A stretch of 64,000 bases of DNA. Origin: Pseudoduganella armeniaca. GTDB lineage: Bacteria > Pseudomonadota > Gammaproteobacteria > Burkholderiales > Burkholderiaceae_D. Made by a program: the position numbers and the translations under genes. Positions 55,042 to 64,000 of the stretch are shown piece after piece (the stretch's first letter is position 1; every line of letters begins with the position of its first letter). The notes beneath the pieces were generated by a model. The model was not told the DNA's origin, did not search any database, and saw only the letters and a program-made list of their open reading frames with translations. Where the stretch lies: the NCBI RefSeq assembly GCF_003028855.1, contig NZ_CP028324.1, positions 1,302,001 to 1,366,000 of the forward strand, given 5' to 3'.

Positions 55042-55151
55042 TGTGTCCCACCACGGGGTCAGTCACCGAAACGAGACACGGCCTCGGCCGTGCGAGCGAC
55101 TGTACGGTTGGGCTCGTGTCCCGATCTGGTGACTGACACCGCGGTGGGACA
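55042..55151. repeat. Long nested imperfect palindrome before chaN
   Basis: Outer arms GTGTCCCACC and GGTGGGACAC, then TCAGTCACC and GGTGACTGA, then a looser GAGACACG/CTCGTGTC pairing enclose about 50 bases. The GGGGTCAGTCACC left part resembles the outer arms of the window's palindrome family. It lies between tandem genes, so a structural or terminator role is possible. Confidence 0.65.
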
Positions 55152-55200
55152 CGGGTTCGGCATCGGGTAGACTGCGGTTTTCCGTCTCGAGCCGAGTGCC

Positions 55201-56034
55201 ATGAAGTTCAAACCGTTATCGCTGCTGCTGGTGGCCGCGCTGCTGTCCGGCTGCGCCGTCTATAAGAAGAACCCGCGCCAGCAGCCCGCCGCGTCCGGCG
55301 TCACCAAGGGCAATCCCCAGGTATTGCTGCTGGGTGAGGTGCACGACAACAAGGCCGGTCACCGGCAGCGTTACGAGGAATTGCGCCAGCGCGTGGAGGC
55401 GGGCTGGCGGCCCGTCATCGCGATGGAGCAGTTCGACCGCGAGGACCAGGAGCTGCTGAACGCCGCACAGGAAGGCTGCATGGATGCCGGCTGCGTGATT
55501 CGCGTGATGGACCGCAAGGGCTGGGATTGGCAGCAGTACTACAACATCATCCAGCTGGCGCTGGACCACAAGCTCCCGCTCCTGGCCGTCAACCTGTCGC
55601 GCACGAACGCGTCGAAAGTCGTTCGGGACGGCATCGCGTCCAGCTTCGACGCGAAGACCGTGGCGGCGTATCGCCTGAACGAGCCGGTGTCGGCCGACTG
55701 GCGCAAGGCACAGGAACGGGAGATCCAGGCCGGGCATTGCGACATGGTGCCGGCGATGATGCTGCCGGGGATGGTGGATGCGCAGATGGCGCGCGACATC
55801 TGGATGGCCAAGCTGATTCTCGACCAGCAGCCGCGCGACGTGGTGCTCATCGCCGGCAACGGCCACGTGCGCAAGGACATCGGCGTGCCGCGCTGGCTGC
55901 GCACCCATGGCCCCAAGCTGACGATCGAAGCGATCGGCTACGTCGAGGGTGGCGGCGGCAAGGAACAGTTCGACGACGTGCGTGCGATCCCGGCCGTCAA
56001 GCGGCCGGACCCTTGCGCCAAGTTCCGCAAATAG
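55201..56034 (+). CDS. ChaN-family lipoprotein
   Basis: A 277-residue lipoprotein: signal sequence and lipobox LLSGC with C18 lipidated. The ChaN-like domain holds LLLGEVHDNKAGHRQRYEEL, MEQFDREDQ, and VVLIAGNGHVRKDIGVP. The Campylobacter ChaN protein binds haem with conserved Tyr; a haem role here is inferred from the family only. It is followed by rtcB after 73 bases. Confidence 0.85.
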   Translation: MKFKPLSLLLVAALLSGCAVYKKNPRQQPAASGVTKGNPQVLLLGEVHDNKAGHRQRYEELRQRVEAGWRPVIAMEQFDREDQELLNAAQEGCMDAGCVIRVMDRKGWDWQQYYNIIQLALDHKLPLLAVNLSRTNASKVVRDGIASSFDAKTVAAYRLNEPVSADWRKAQEREIQAGHCDMVPAMMLPGMVDAQMARDIWMAKLILDQQPRDVVLIAGNGHVRKDIGVPRWLRTHGPKLTIEAIGYVEGGGGKEQFDDVRAIPAVKRPDPCAKFRK

Positions 56035-56107
56035 CGGGGCGGCAGTCAAGCCAAAGCGGTGCGCACGGTCCTGGGCGAAAAGCCGATAATGCCGCCAGGA
56101 GACCAGC

Positions 56108-57352
56108 ATGAATAAACAGGATTTACGCGATTACGACACGATGGACGTGCCTGGGGGCCGGCCGGTCAAGATGTGGACGCACGGCGTGCCGGTCGAGGCG
56201 GCAGCGAAGCAGCAGCTGGCCAATACGGCGCGCATGCCCTTTATTTACAAGCACATCGCCGTCATGCCCGACGTCCACCTGGGCAAGGGCTCGACCATCG
56301 GCAGCGTGATCCCGACGCTGGGCGCCGTCATTCCGGCCGCCGTCGGGGTGGACATCGGCTGCGGCATGATGGCCGCCAAGACGACGCTGACGGCCAGCGA
56401 CCTGCCCGACAATCTCGGCCCGCTGCGCAGCGCCATCGAAAAAGCGATTCCCCATGGGCTGTCGCCCAGGACGCGCGGCTTCAAGGGGCGCGACGAAGGC
56501 TCCTGGCAGAGTCCGCCCTCGGCGGTGGACGCCGCCTGGATGCAACTGAAGGACGACTTCGACGTCATCTGCGCCAAGACGCCCAAGCTGCGGCACACGA
56601 ACAACTACAAGCACCTCGGCACGCTCGGCACGGGCAACCACTTCATCGAAGTCTGCCTGGACGAGGACAACGCGGTCTGGCTGATGCTGCATTCGGGTTC
56701 GCGTGGCGTCGGCAACGCCATCGGCACCCACTTCATCGAACTGGCGCAGCAGGACATGCGCACCCACATCGCCAACCTGCCCGACCGCGACCTGGCCTAC
56801 CTGGAGGAAGGCACACAGCACTACGACGACTACGTGGAAGCGGTCGACTGGGCCCAGCGTTTCGCCCGGATGAACCGCGAGGTCATGATGCAGAACCTGA
56901 TCGGCGCGGTGCGCAGCGTGATCCGCAAGCCGTTCGAGACCCACGTGGAGGCGGTGAACTGCCACCATAATTACGTCCAGAAGGAGCGCCACTTCGGCCA
57001 GGACGTGCTGGTCACGCGCAAGGGCGCCGTCTCCGCCAGGAAGGGAGAGCTGGGCATCATCCCCGGCTCGATGGGCGCGCGCAGCTATATCGTGCGCGGC
57101 AAGGGCAACGAGGACAGTTTCACCAGTTGCAGCCACGGGGCAGGGCGCACGATGAGCCGCAGCGAGGCCAAACGGCGTTTTACGCGCGAGGACCAGGTGA
57201 AGGCCACGGCCGGCGTGGAGTGCCGCAAGGACGACGGCGTGGTGGACGAGATCCCGATGGCCTACAAGGACATCGACGCGGTGATGCACGCGCAGCGCGA
57301 CCTGGTCGAGGTGGTGCATACGCTCAAGCAGGTCGTCTGCGTCAAGGGCTGA
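56108..57352 (+). CDS. rtcB: RtcB RNA ligase
   Basis: A 414-residue GTP- and Mn2+-dependent ligase that joins 2',3'-cyclic-phosphate or 3'-phosphate and 5'-OH RNA ends. It shows VGVDIGCGMM (C85), LGTLGTGNHFIE, the guanylation His H343 in SCSHGAGRTMSR, and NCHHNYVQKE. In E. coli rtcBA is controlled by the sigma-54 activator RtcR, but no rtcR gene is seen near. rtcA follows after 23 bases. Confidence 0.97.
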   Translation: MNKQDLRDYDTMDVPGGRPVKMWTHGVPVEAAAKQQLANTARMPFIYKHIAVMPDVHLGKGSTIGSVIPTLGAVIPAAVGVDIGCGMMAAKTTLTASDLPDNLGPLRSAIEKAIPHGLSPRTRGFKGRDEGSWQSPPSAVDAAWMQLKDDFDVICAKTPKLRHTNNYKHLGTLGTGNHFIEVCLDEDNAVWLMLHSGSRGVGNAIGTHFIELAQQDMRTHIANLPDRDLAYLEEGTQHYDDYVEAVDWAQRFARMNREVMMQNLIGAVRSVIRKPFETHVEAVNCHHNYVQKERHFGQDVLVTRKGAVSARKGELGIIPGSMGARSYIVRGKGNEDSFTSCSHGAGRTMSRSEAKRRFTREDQVKATAGVECRKDDGVVDEIPMAYKDIDAVMHAQRDLVEVVHTLKQVVCVKG

Positions 57353-57375
57353 GGGCTGAGGACCGAGGGCTGGAC

Positions 57376-58416
57376 ATGGCTGCAGTGCCGACGATAGAAC
57401 TGGACGGGTCCTCGGGCGAGGGCGGCGGTCAGATCCTGCGCTCGGCACTGACCCTGTCGATGATCACCGGCCAGCCGTTCCGCATCCGGCACATTCGTGC
57501 CAACCGGCCCAAGCCTGGCCTGATGCGCCAACACCTGATGGCCGTGCGCGCGGCGGCTGCCGTGTGCCGTGCCGACGTCACCCATGCCGAAGTCGGCTCG
57601 ACCGAGCTGACCTTCATGCCGCGCGCGATCCAGGGCGGCGTGTACGAATTCGCCATCGGCACGGCCGGCAGCACGACGCTGGTGCTACAGACGCTGCTGC
57701 CGGCGCTGCTGTATGCCGACGTGCCCTCCGTCGTGCGCATCAGCGGCGGCACCCACAACCCGAAAGCGCCCCCGGCGCACTTCATCGACCGCGCCTATCT
57801 GCGCCTGTTGCAGGCGATGGGTGCCCAGGTCGAGTTCGAACTGAAGCGCTTCGGCTTCTATCCGAACGGCGGTGGCGAGCTGTGCGCCGCCGTCTGGCCG
57901 TGTCCCGGCCTGCGCCAGCTGGAGCTGGTCGAGCGGGGCGCGCTGCGCGCCGCTCACGCAGAGGCGTACGTGGCGGCGCTGCCGCTGGCGATCGCGCAGC
58001 GCGAGCTCGAATGCGTGCGCAAGGCGCTCGGTTGGAGCGACGACACGCTCCAGCCCCATCCGCTGTCGAACGACCAGGGGCCGGGCAATGCGCTGCTGGT
58101 CACGCTGGAAAGCGAGCACGTGACCGAGGTGTTCTCGGCCGTCGGCGAAAAGCGCGTGCGCGCTGAAGCGGTGGCGGGCGGCGCGATCCTGGCAGCGCAG
58201 CGCTACCTGGCTTCCGGCGCGGCGGTCGGCGAACATCTGGGTGACCAGCTGATGCTGCCGCTGGCGCTGGCCGGCGGCGGGCGCTACACGGTCGACCACG
58301 TGTCGGCGCATGCGATTACCAACGCCGAGGTGATCGCGCAGTTCCTGCCGGTGACGGTCACGTTCGAGGCCGGCGAGCAGCGCAGCGTCTGCACCATCTC
58401 GCGCGTGTCAGAATAA
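57376..58416 (+). CDS. rtcA: RNA 3'-terminal phosphate cyclase
   Basis: A 346-residue enzyme that adenylates RNA 3'-phosphates and makes 2',3'-cyclic ends. The opening IELDGSSGEGGGQILRSALT is the family signature; RISGGTHNPKAPPAHF follows; the adenylated His is H287 in GEHLGDQLMLPLALAGGG. The ATG at 57376 follows CTGGAC. It overlaps the convergent receptor gene by nine bases, unusual and worth noting for transcription collision. Confidence 0.96.
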   Translation: MAAVPTIELDGSSGEGGGQILRSALTLSMITGQPFRIRHIRANRPKPGLMRQHLMAVRAAAAVCRADVTHAEVGSTELTFMPRAIQGGVYEFAIGTAGSTTLVLQTLLPALLYADVPSVVRISGGTHNPKAPPAHFIDRAYLRLLQAMGAQVEFELKRFGFYPNGGGELCAAVWPCPGLRQLELVERGALRAAHAEAYVAALPLAIAQRELECVRKALGWSDDTLQPHPLSNDQGPGNALLVTLESEHVTEVFSAVGEKRVRAEAVAGGAILAAQRYLASGAAVGEHLGDQLMLPLALAGGGRYTVDHVSAHAITNAEVIAQFLPVTVTFEAGEQRSVCTISRVSE

Positions 58417-60507
58417 ATACTGGGCGCTGAAGCCGGCCTGCCAGTTGCGGCCTGGCGCGGCCTCGTAATAGCGTTTGTTGGTGTCGCCCACGATCACCGA
58501 GCCGACATACTGCCTGTCCAGCAGGTTGCCCAGCCGGACGAACTCGCGCAGGCGCCAGCCGGCCAGGGCTTGCCGCGCCTGCAGGCGCAGGTTCACGATG
58601 GCGTAACCGGGCGCCGGCTGCTCCCGGTTGGTGTCCTCCGCGTAGACCCGGCCGTTGGCCAGTGCTTCCAGCGCCGCGCCGTAGCGGTTGGCGCTGTCCT
58701 GCCAGGCCAGCTCGCCGTAAGCCGTGACCCGGGCCACGCCGGGGAGGCGATTGCCCTTGGCGACGTTGGCGAACGCCTCGTCGTAGATGGCGCGCAGCCC
58801 GGTCAGCGCCGCGTGGGCGGAAACGCCGTTCGCCCAGGCCGTGTCGAGCGACACCTCGACGCCCTGGCGCAAGGTGCGGCCGGCATTGCGGTAGCTGGTA
58901 CGGCCGCCGCTCGATGCATCCACCACCAGCTCGTCGCGCGTGCGCACCTGGAACAATGCGACGTCGGCGCGAGTCGACTCGGCCAGGCGCAGCTTCGCGC
59001 CCGCTTCCACGTGCGTGCTGCGCGCCGGGCGCAGGCCGAAGTTGAAGCCGCCGCTGGCGGAATAGAAGGATTCGTTCAGCGTCGGCGTCTCGAAGCCGCG
59101 CGCCGCGCTGGCATACAGGCTCAGTGCCGGCGTCGCCTTATACAGGCCGCCCAGCACCGGCGTGGTACGGGAAAAGGTCATGCCGCCGCTGTCGTCGCCG
59201 TTGGCGCGGAAGCGATCGTCCACCGCCACCTTGACGCGGCTGTGCCGCAGCCCGGCTGTCAGGCGCCAGGGCCCGCTCTGCCATTCGCTCTGTATATAGG
59301 GATCGAGGTTCGAAACGACGTCGTTCTCGTCGCGCCGCAGCGCACCGCGCACGCCCAGCTGGTTGCCGACGAAGTTCTCGTAGCCCTGGCGGTCGTCGCT
59401 GGAGCGGTCATAGTCGACGCCGACGGTGGTGCGCAGCACGCCGGCGTCGAAGCGGCGCACGTCGCGCCAGCTGACGGCGGCGCCGTGGAACTGGCGCTCG
59501 AAGTCGATCACGCCGCCCGAGTGTGACGCTGGCGCCTGGAAGGCTTTCGAAAAAGCCTGGTATTGCGCGACCTCGCGGTTGCCGCCGTAGAGCATCAGGT
59601 GCAGGCGCTGTTCGCCGAAATGAACGTCGTAGCTGGCGCCGATCTGCTGGTGGTCGATGCTCTTGCGGGTGTCGTAGCGCTCGGCGAAGGTATGCCGCGG
59701 CGTGGTCGTGTCGTTCGGGTCCGTCTCGCCCGCGCGCGGGTCGTGCAGGAATGTGGCCCATTGCACGCCCAGCGGGTCCTGGCTGTCGTCCTGGCGCAGG
59801 GCGCTGGCCACCACCGTCAGCTTGCTGCGCTGGTCCGGCTCGAACGTCAGCTTGGCGAAGGCCTGCTCACGCCGGGCGGCGCTATGGTCGCGATAGCCGT
59901 CGGTGTCGAAGCGGGACGCGTCGAGCACGTAGCCCATCGAGCCGTTGCGGCCCTGGGTGCTGAGATCGGCCTTGCGGGTGCCGTCGCTGCCGCCCATGAC
60001 GGACATCTCGACGGAGGCAGGGGCCTTGCCCTCTTCGGTAAACAACTGCACCACGCCGCCCGAGTGATTGCCGTACAGCGCCGAGAAGGGGCCGCGCAGT
60101 ACCTCGATGCGCTGGGCGCGATCCAGGTTGAAGGTGGCCGCTTGGCCTTGTCCGTCCGGCATCGTGGCCGGAATACCGTCCGCGATCAGCCGGACGCCGC
60201 GCACGCCGAAGGCGGAACGGGCGCCGAAGCCACGCGACGAGATCTGCAGGTCCTGCGCATAGTTATAGCGGTTCTGCACGACGAGCCCGGGTACCGCGAC
60301 CAGCGCCTCGGAGGCATTGACGCGCAATTGGCCGTCGCGGATGCGGGCCGCGTCGACCACGTCGATCGCGGCTGGAATATCCTGACTATTGTGTTCGATC
60401 CGGCTGGCGGTGATGACGACCAAGTCGCCGGGAATATCGGCGGCGCCAGCCGCCAGCGGGAACGCAGCGGCGATCGCCGCGCGCAGGTGAAAGGGGAGTC
60501 GTCGCAT
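58408..60507 (-). CDS. TonB-dependent outer-membrane receptor
   Basis: A 699-residue receptor. Basic N terminus and hydrophobic stretch (MRRLPFHLRAAIAAAFPLAAGAA in part) form a signal peptide; LVVITASR resembles a TonB box; the plug has ALVAVPGLVVQNR, ISSRGFGARSAFGVRG and RGPFSALYGNHSGGVVQLFT; the barrel ends NWQAGFSAQYLF with terminal Phe. The ligand is unknown; siderophores, vitamin B12 or plant compounds are possible. The ATG at 60507 is preferred over longer readings that run into rRNA leader. No energising or enzyme partner is adjacent. Confidence 0.93.
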   Translation of the reverse strand: MRRLPFHLRAAIAAAFPLAAGAADIPGDLVVITASRIEHNSQDIPAAIDVVDAARIRDGQLRVNASEALVAVPGLVVQNRYNYAQDLQISSRGFGARSAFGVRGVRLIADGIPATMPDGQGQAATFNLDRAQRIEVLRGPFSALYGNHSGGVVQLFTEEGKAPASVEMSVMGGSDGTRKADLSTQGRNGSMGYVLDASRFDTDGYRDHSAARREQAFAKLTFEPDQRSKLTVVASALRQDDSQDPLGVQWATFLHDPRAGETDPNDTTTPRHTFAERYDTRKSIDHQQIGASYDVHFGEQRLHLMLYGGNREVAQYQAFSKAFQAPASHSGGVIDFERQFHGAAVSWRDVRRFDAGVLRTTVGVDYDRSSDDRQGYENFVGNQLGVRGALRRDENDVVSNLDPYIQSEWQSGPWRLTAGLRHSRVKVAVDDRFRANGDDSGGMTFSRTTPVLGGLYKATPALSLYASAARGFETPTLNESFYSASGGFNFGLRPARSTHVEAGAKLRLAESTRADVALFQVRTRDELVVDASSGGRTSYRNAGRTLRQGVEVSLDTAWANGVSAHAALTGLRAIYDEAFANVAKGNRLPGVARVTAYGELAWQDSANRYGAALEALANGRVYAEDTNREQPAPGYAIVNLRLQARQALAGWRLREFVRLGNLLDRQYVGSVIVGDTNKRYYEAAPGRNWQAGFSAQYLF

Positions 60508-60658
60508 GGATTGGGGTAATGGATAATTTGCTAACGAATATACCGCGCCGAAGAAAAGTGCGTCGCCCCCCTTGCCGGGGCCGCGGCGGCTTGCTATAGT
60601 TCTGTCCCTGCCGCAGCGTAGTAGTGAAAACGAAGCGAAGCGACAGGAAATAGAGGGG
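60508..60658. other. Spacer between the receptor gene and the rRNA promoter
   Basis: About 150 bases with no gene. It must hold the start of the minus-strand receptor transcript and any upstream elements of the rRNA promoter; no single motif stands out. Confidence 0.4.
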
Positions 60659-60687
60659 TTGACGAGCTGCACGAAACACCGCATAAT
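60659..60687 (+). promoter_or_regulatory. rRNA operon promoter
   Basis: TTGACG (60659-60664), a 17-base spacer and CATAAT (60682-60687) form a near-consensus sigma-70 promoter about 275 bases before 16S. The region after it, CTCATCTCTCTG, is pyrimidine-rich rather than the GC-rich discriminator of stringent promoters. Confidence 0.8.
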
Positions 60688-60754
60688 CTCATCTCTCTGC
60701 TGCTGACAAACACAACGATTTGTCGCTGAATGCAGCAAGCGCCCTCGGGCAGAA

Positions 60755-60766
60755 TTCTTTAACAAT
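60755..60766 (+). promoter_or_regulatory. BoxA-like antitermination site in the rRNA leader
   Basis: TTCTTTAACAAT resembles the bacterial boxA (TGCTCTTTAACA) bound by NusB-S10. A closer copy, GCTCTTTAACAAT, lies in the spacer before 23S at 62811-62823. Confidence 0.65.
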
Positions 60767-60795
60767 CAACAGTCGATAAGTGTGGGCGTTTGATG
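60767..60795 (+). other. Leader arm of the 16S processing stem
   Basis: These 29 bases are complementary to 62519-62547 after 16S, apart from one G-T pair, so they form the stem cut by RNase III. The right half (60780-60795) can also pair with CATCAAACGCTTACAC at 60839-60854 in the leader, an alternative local hairpin. Confidence 0.8.
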
Positions 60796-60902
60796 TGAGT
60801 GTGCCCGGGGCTTCGGTCCCGATACTCAAAATATATAGCATCAAACGCTTACACGAGAAATAAACGTGACCTCGCAAGAGGAACGTCAGTATCTTGAGTG
60901 AG

Positions 60903-60927
60903 CTTATCGGTCCAGTGGACCGATAAG
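60903..60927 (+). other. Perfect leader hairpin before 16S
   Basis: Arms CTTATCGGTCC (60903-60913) and GGACCGATAAG (60917-60927) with a three-base loop. A second small hairpin (GAACCA...TGGTTC) follows. They lie within 60 bases of the 16S start and may guide 5' processing. Confidence 0.7.
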
Positions 60928-60960
60928 AACCATTTAGGTGGTTCGCGAAAAACAGAGATT

Positions 60961-62493
<1,533 letters not shown>

Positions 62494-62518
62494 GAGTGGC
62501 ACGGATCGCAAGATCGTG

Positions 62519-62547
62519 CATCAAACGCTCACACTTATCGACTGTTG
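62519..62547 (+). other. Trailing arm of the 16S processing stem
   Basis: CATCAAACGCTCACACTT and the following bases pair with the leader segment 60767-60795, enclosing 16S rRNA for RNase III cleavage. Confidence 0.8.
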
Positions 62548-62569
62548 TTAGAGAAACAGCAAGAAGCGC

Positions 62570-62646
62570 GGGTCTGTAGCTCAGCTGGTTAGAGCACCGT
62601 GTTGATAACGCGGGGGTCGTTGGTTCGAGCCCAACCAGACCCACCA
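62570..62646 (+). tRNA. ileT: tRNA-Ile (GAT anticodon)
   Basis: A 77-base cloverleaf with a perfect seven-pair acceptor stem (GGGTCTG/CAGACCC), anticodon stem CCGTG/CGCGG around TTGATAA, and an encoded CCA. Standard spacer tRNA of rRNA operons. Confidence 0.97.
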
Positions 62647-62663
62647 CGGTTTAGTTGTCACCG

Positions 62664-62739
62664 CGGGGATTAGCTCAGCTGGGAGAGCACCTGCTTTGCA
62701 AGCAGGGGGTCGTCGGTTCGATCCCGTCATCCTCCACCA
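62664..62739 (+). tRNA. alaT: tRNA-Ala (TGC anticodon), 5' end possibly one G short
   Basis: A 76-base cloverleaf if C62664 is position 1. Anticodon stem CCTGC/GCAGG around TTTGCAA, TTCGATC T-loop and encoded CCA are normal. The acceptor stem should pair ATCCTCC with GGGGGAT, but only four G are present before AT, leaving C1 opposite C72. See the findings. Confidence 0.95.
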
Positions 62740-62810
62740 TCGCTTCTGTTGAAAGTCCAAACGTAAGTCGTCAGATTTAGGTTTGATCTTTTAGAGATCA
62801 CTGCTGTTTC

Positions 62811-62823
62811 GCTCTTTAACAAT
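62811..62823 (+). promoter_or_regulatory. BoxA in the 16S-23S spacer
   Basis: GCTCTTTAACAAT is an almost perfect boxA about 130 bases before 23S; it likely renews antitermination before the large gene. The rest of the spacer (62740-62951) shows only short structured repeats that could form the 23S processing stem. Confidence 0.75.
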
Positions 62824-62951
62824 CTGGAAGAAGTAAAGTTTTATTAAGCGTGTGAGAAATCACACACTTAGGGTAGTGTTCGAAAGAACGCATACAAAAA
62901 CTCATCAAACACAGTAGTAAATGCTTGAACCGATAGCCGTCAAGGTTATAG

Positions 62952-64000
<1,049 letters not shown>

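Noticed and set aside
669..55151. Palindromes considered as CRISPR repeats
   Set aside because: They are kilobases apart, have no regular spacers, and no cas genes are present.

Overview
This window looks like chromosome from an Oxalobacteraceae betaproteobacterium close to Massilia, Duganella or Pseudoduganella. The clues are high-GC coding sequence, the character of the 16S rRNA, and gene orders typical of Burkholderiales: yqgE-ruvX-pyrR-pyrB-pyrC'-plsC, a rubredoxin followed by pilGHIJL, and the block miaB-phoH-ybeY-corC-lnt-glyQ-glyS-gmhB-plsC. I see no prophage, transposase, integrase or CRISPR array. All assignments come from reading the sequence; no database search was run.

Layout. 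1-4.4 kb: end of a CorA channel, an NRAMP-related transporter with an altered metal site, then thiD-hemL. 4.5-14.2 kb: rubredoxin and the Pil-Chp chemosensory operon pilG-pilH-pilI-pilJ-pilL that controls type IV pili; pilJ carries a one-base frameshift in a run of G. 14.2-17.1 kb: an S41-type peptidase and a DNA photolyase. 17.3-22.0 kb: yqgE-ruvX-pyrR-pyrB-pyrC'-plsC, in which PyrC' has lost its metal-binding HxH motif. 22.1-32.0 kb: ApaH, then envelope polysaccharide genes (rmlBACD, a WecA-type transferase, phosphomannomutase, WaaC, WaaA) with an H-NS gene among them. 32.1-40.4 kb: minus-strand genes for an acetyltransferase, a YgjP-like metallopeptidase, acyltransferase, GmhB, GlyS, GlyQ, Lnt and CorC. 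40.5-41.6 kb: a ZntB/CorA-type transporter. 42.0-45.6 kb: a compact five-gene plus-strand cluster (LysE exporter, BacA-like prephenate decarboxylase/dehydratase homologue, haem-oxygenase-like diiron enzyme, RraA-like aldolase, IlvE-like aminotransferase) sitting between corC and ybeY; I infer it makes and exports an unusual amino acid, and it is the best candidate here for an undescribed system. 45.7-49.9 kb: ybeY-phoH-miaB and an OafA-like acyltransferase. 50.6-56.0 kb: a small HTH-like protein, an HDOD protein with a small partner, an orphan sensor kinase, two DUF proteins and a ChaN lipoprotein. 56.1-60.5 kb: rtcB-rtcA RNA repair genes and a convergent TonB-dependent receptor. 60.6-64.0 kb: an rRNA operon with promoter, leader, 16S, tRNA-Ile, tRNA-Ala and the start of 23S.

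A family of intergenic palindromes runs through the window. They share a GGGGACAGGCACC-like outer arm but have different inner arms that are still self-complementary. They sit mostly at gene ends and some probably act as terminators. Two places, the pilJ frameshift and the 5' end of tRNA-Ala, look as if one G is missing from a G run, so a sequencing or assembly error should be considered.
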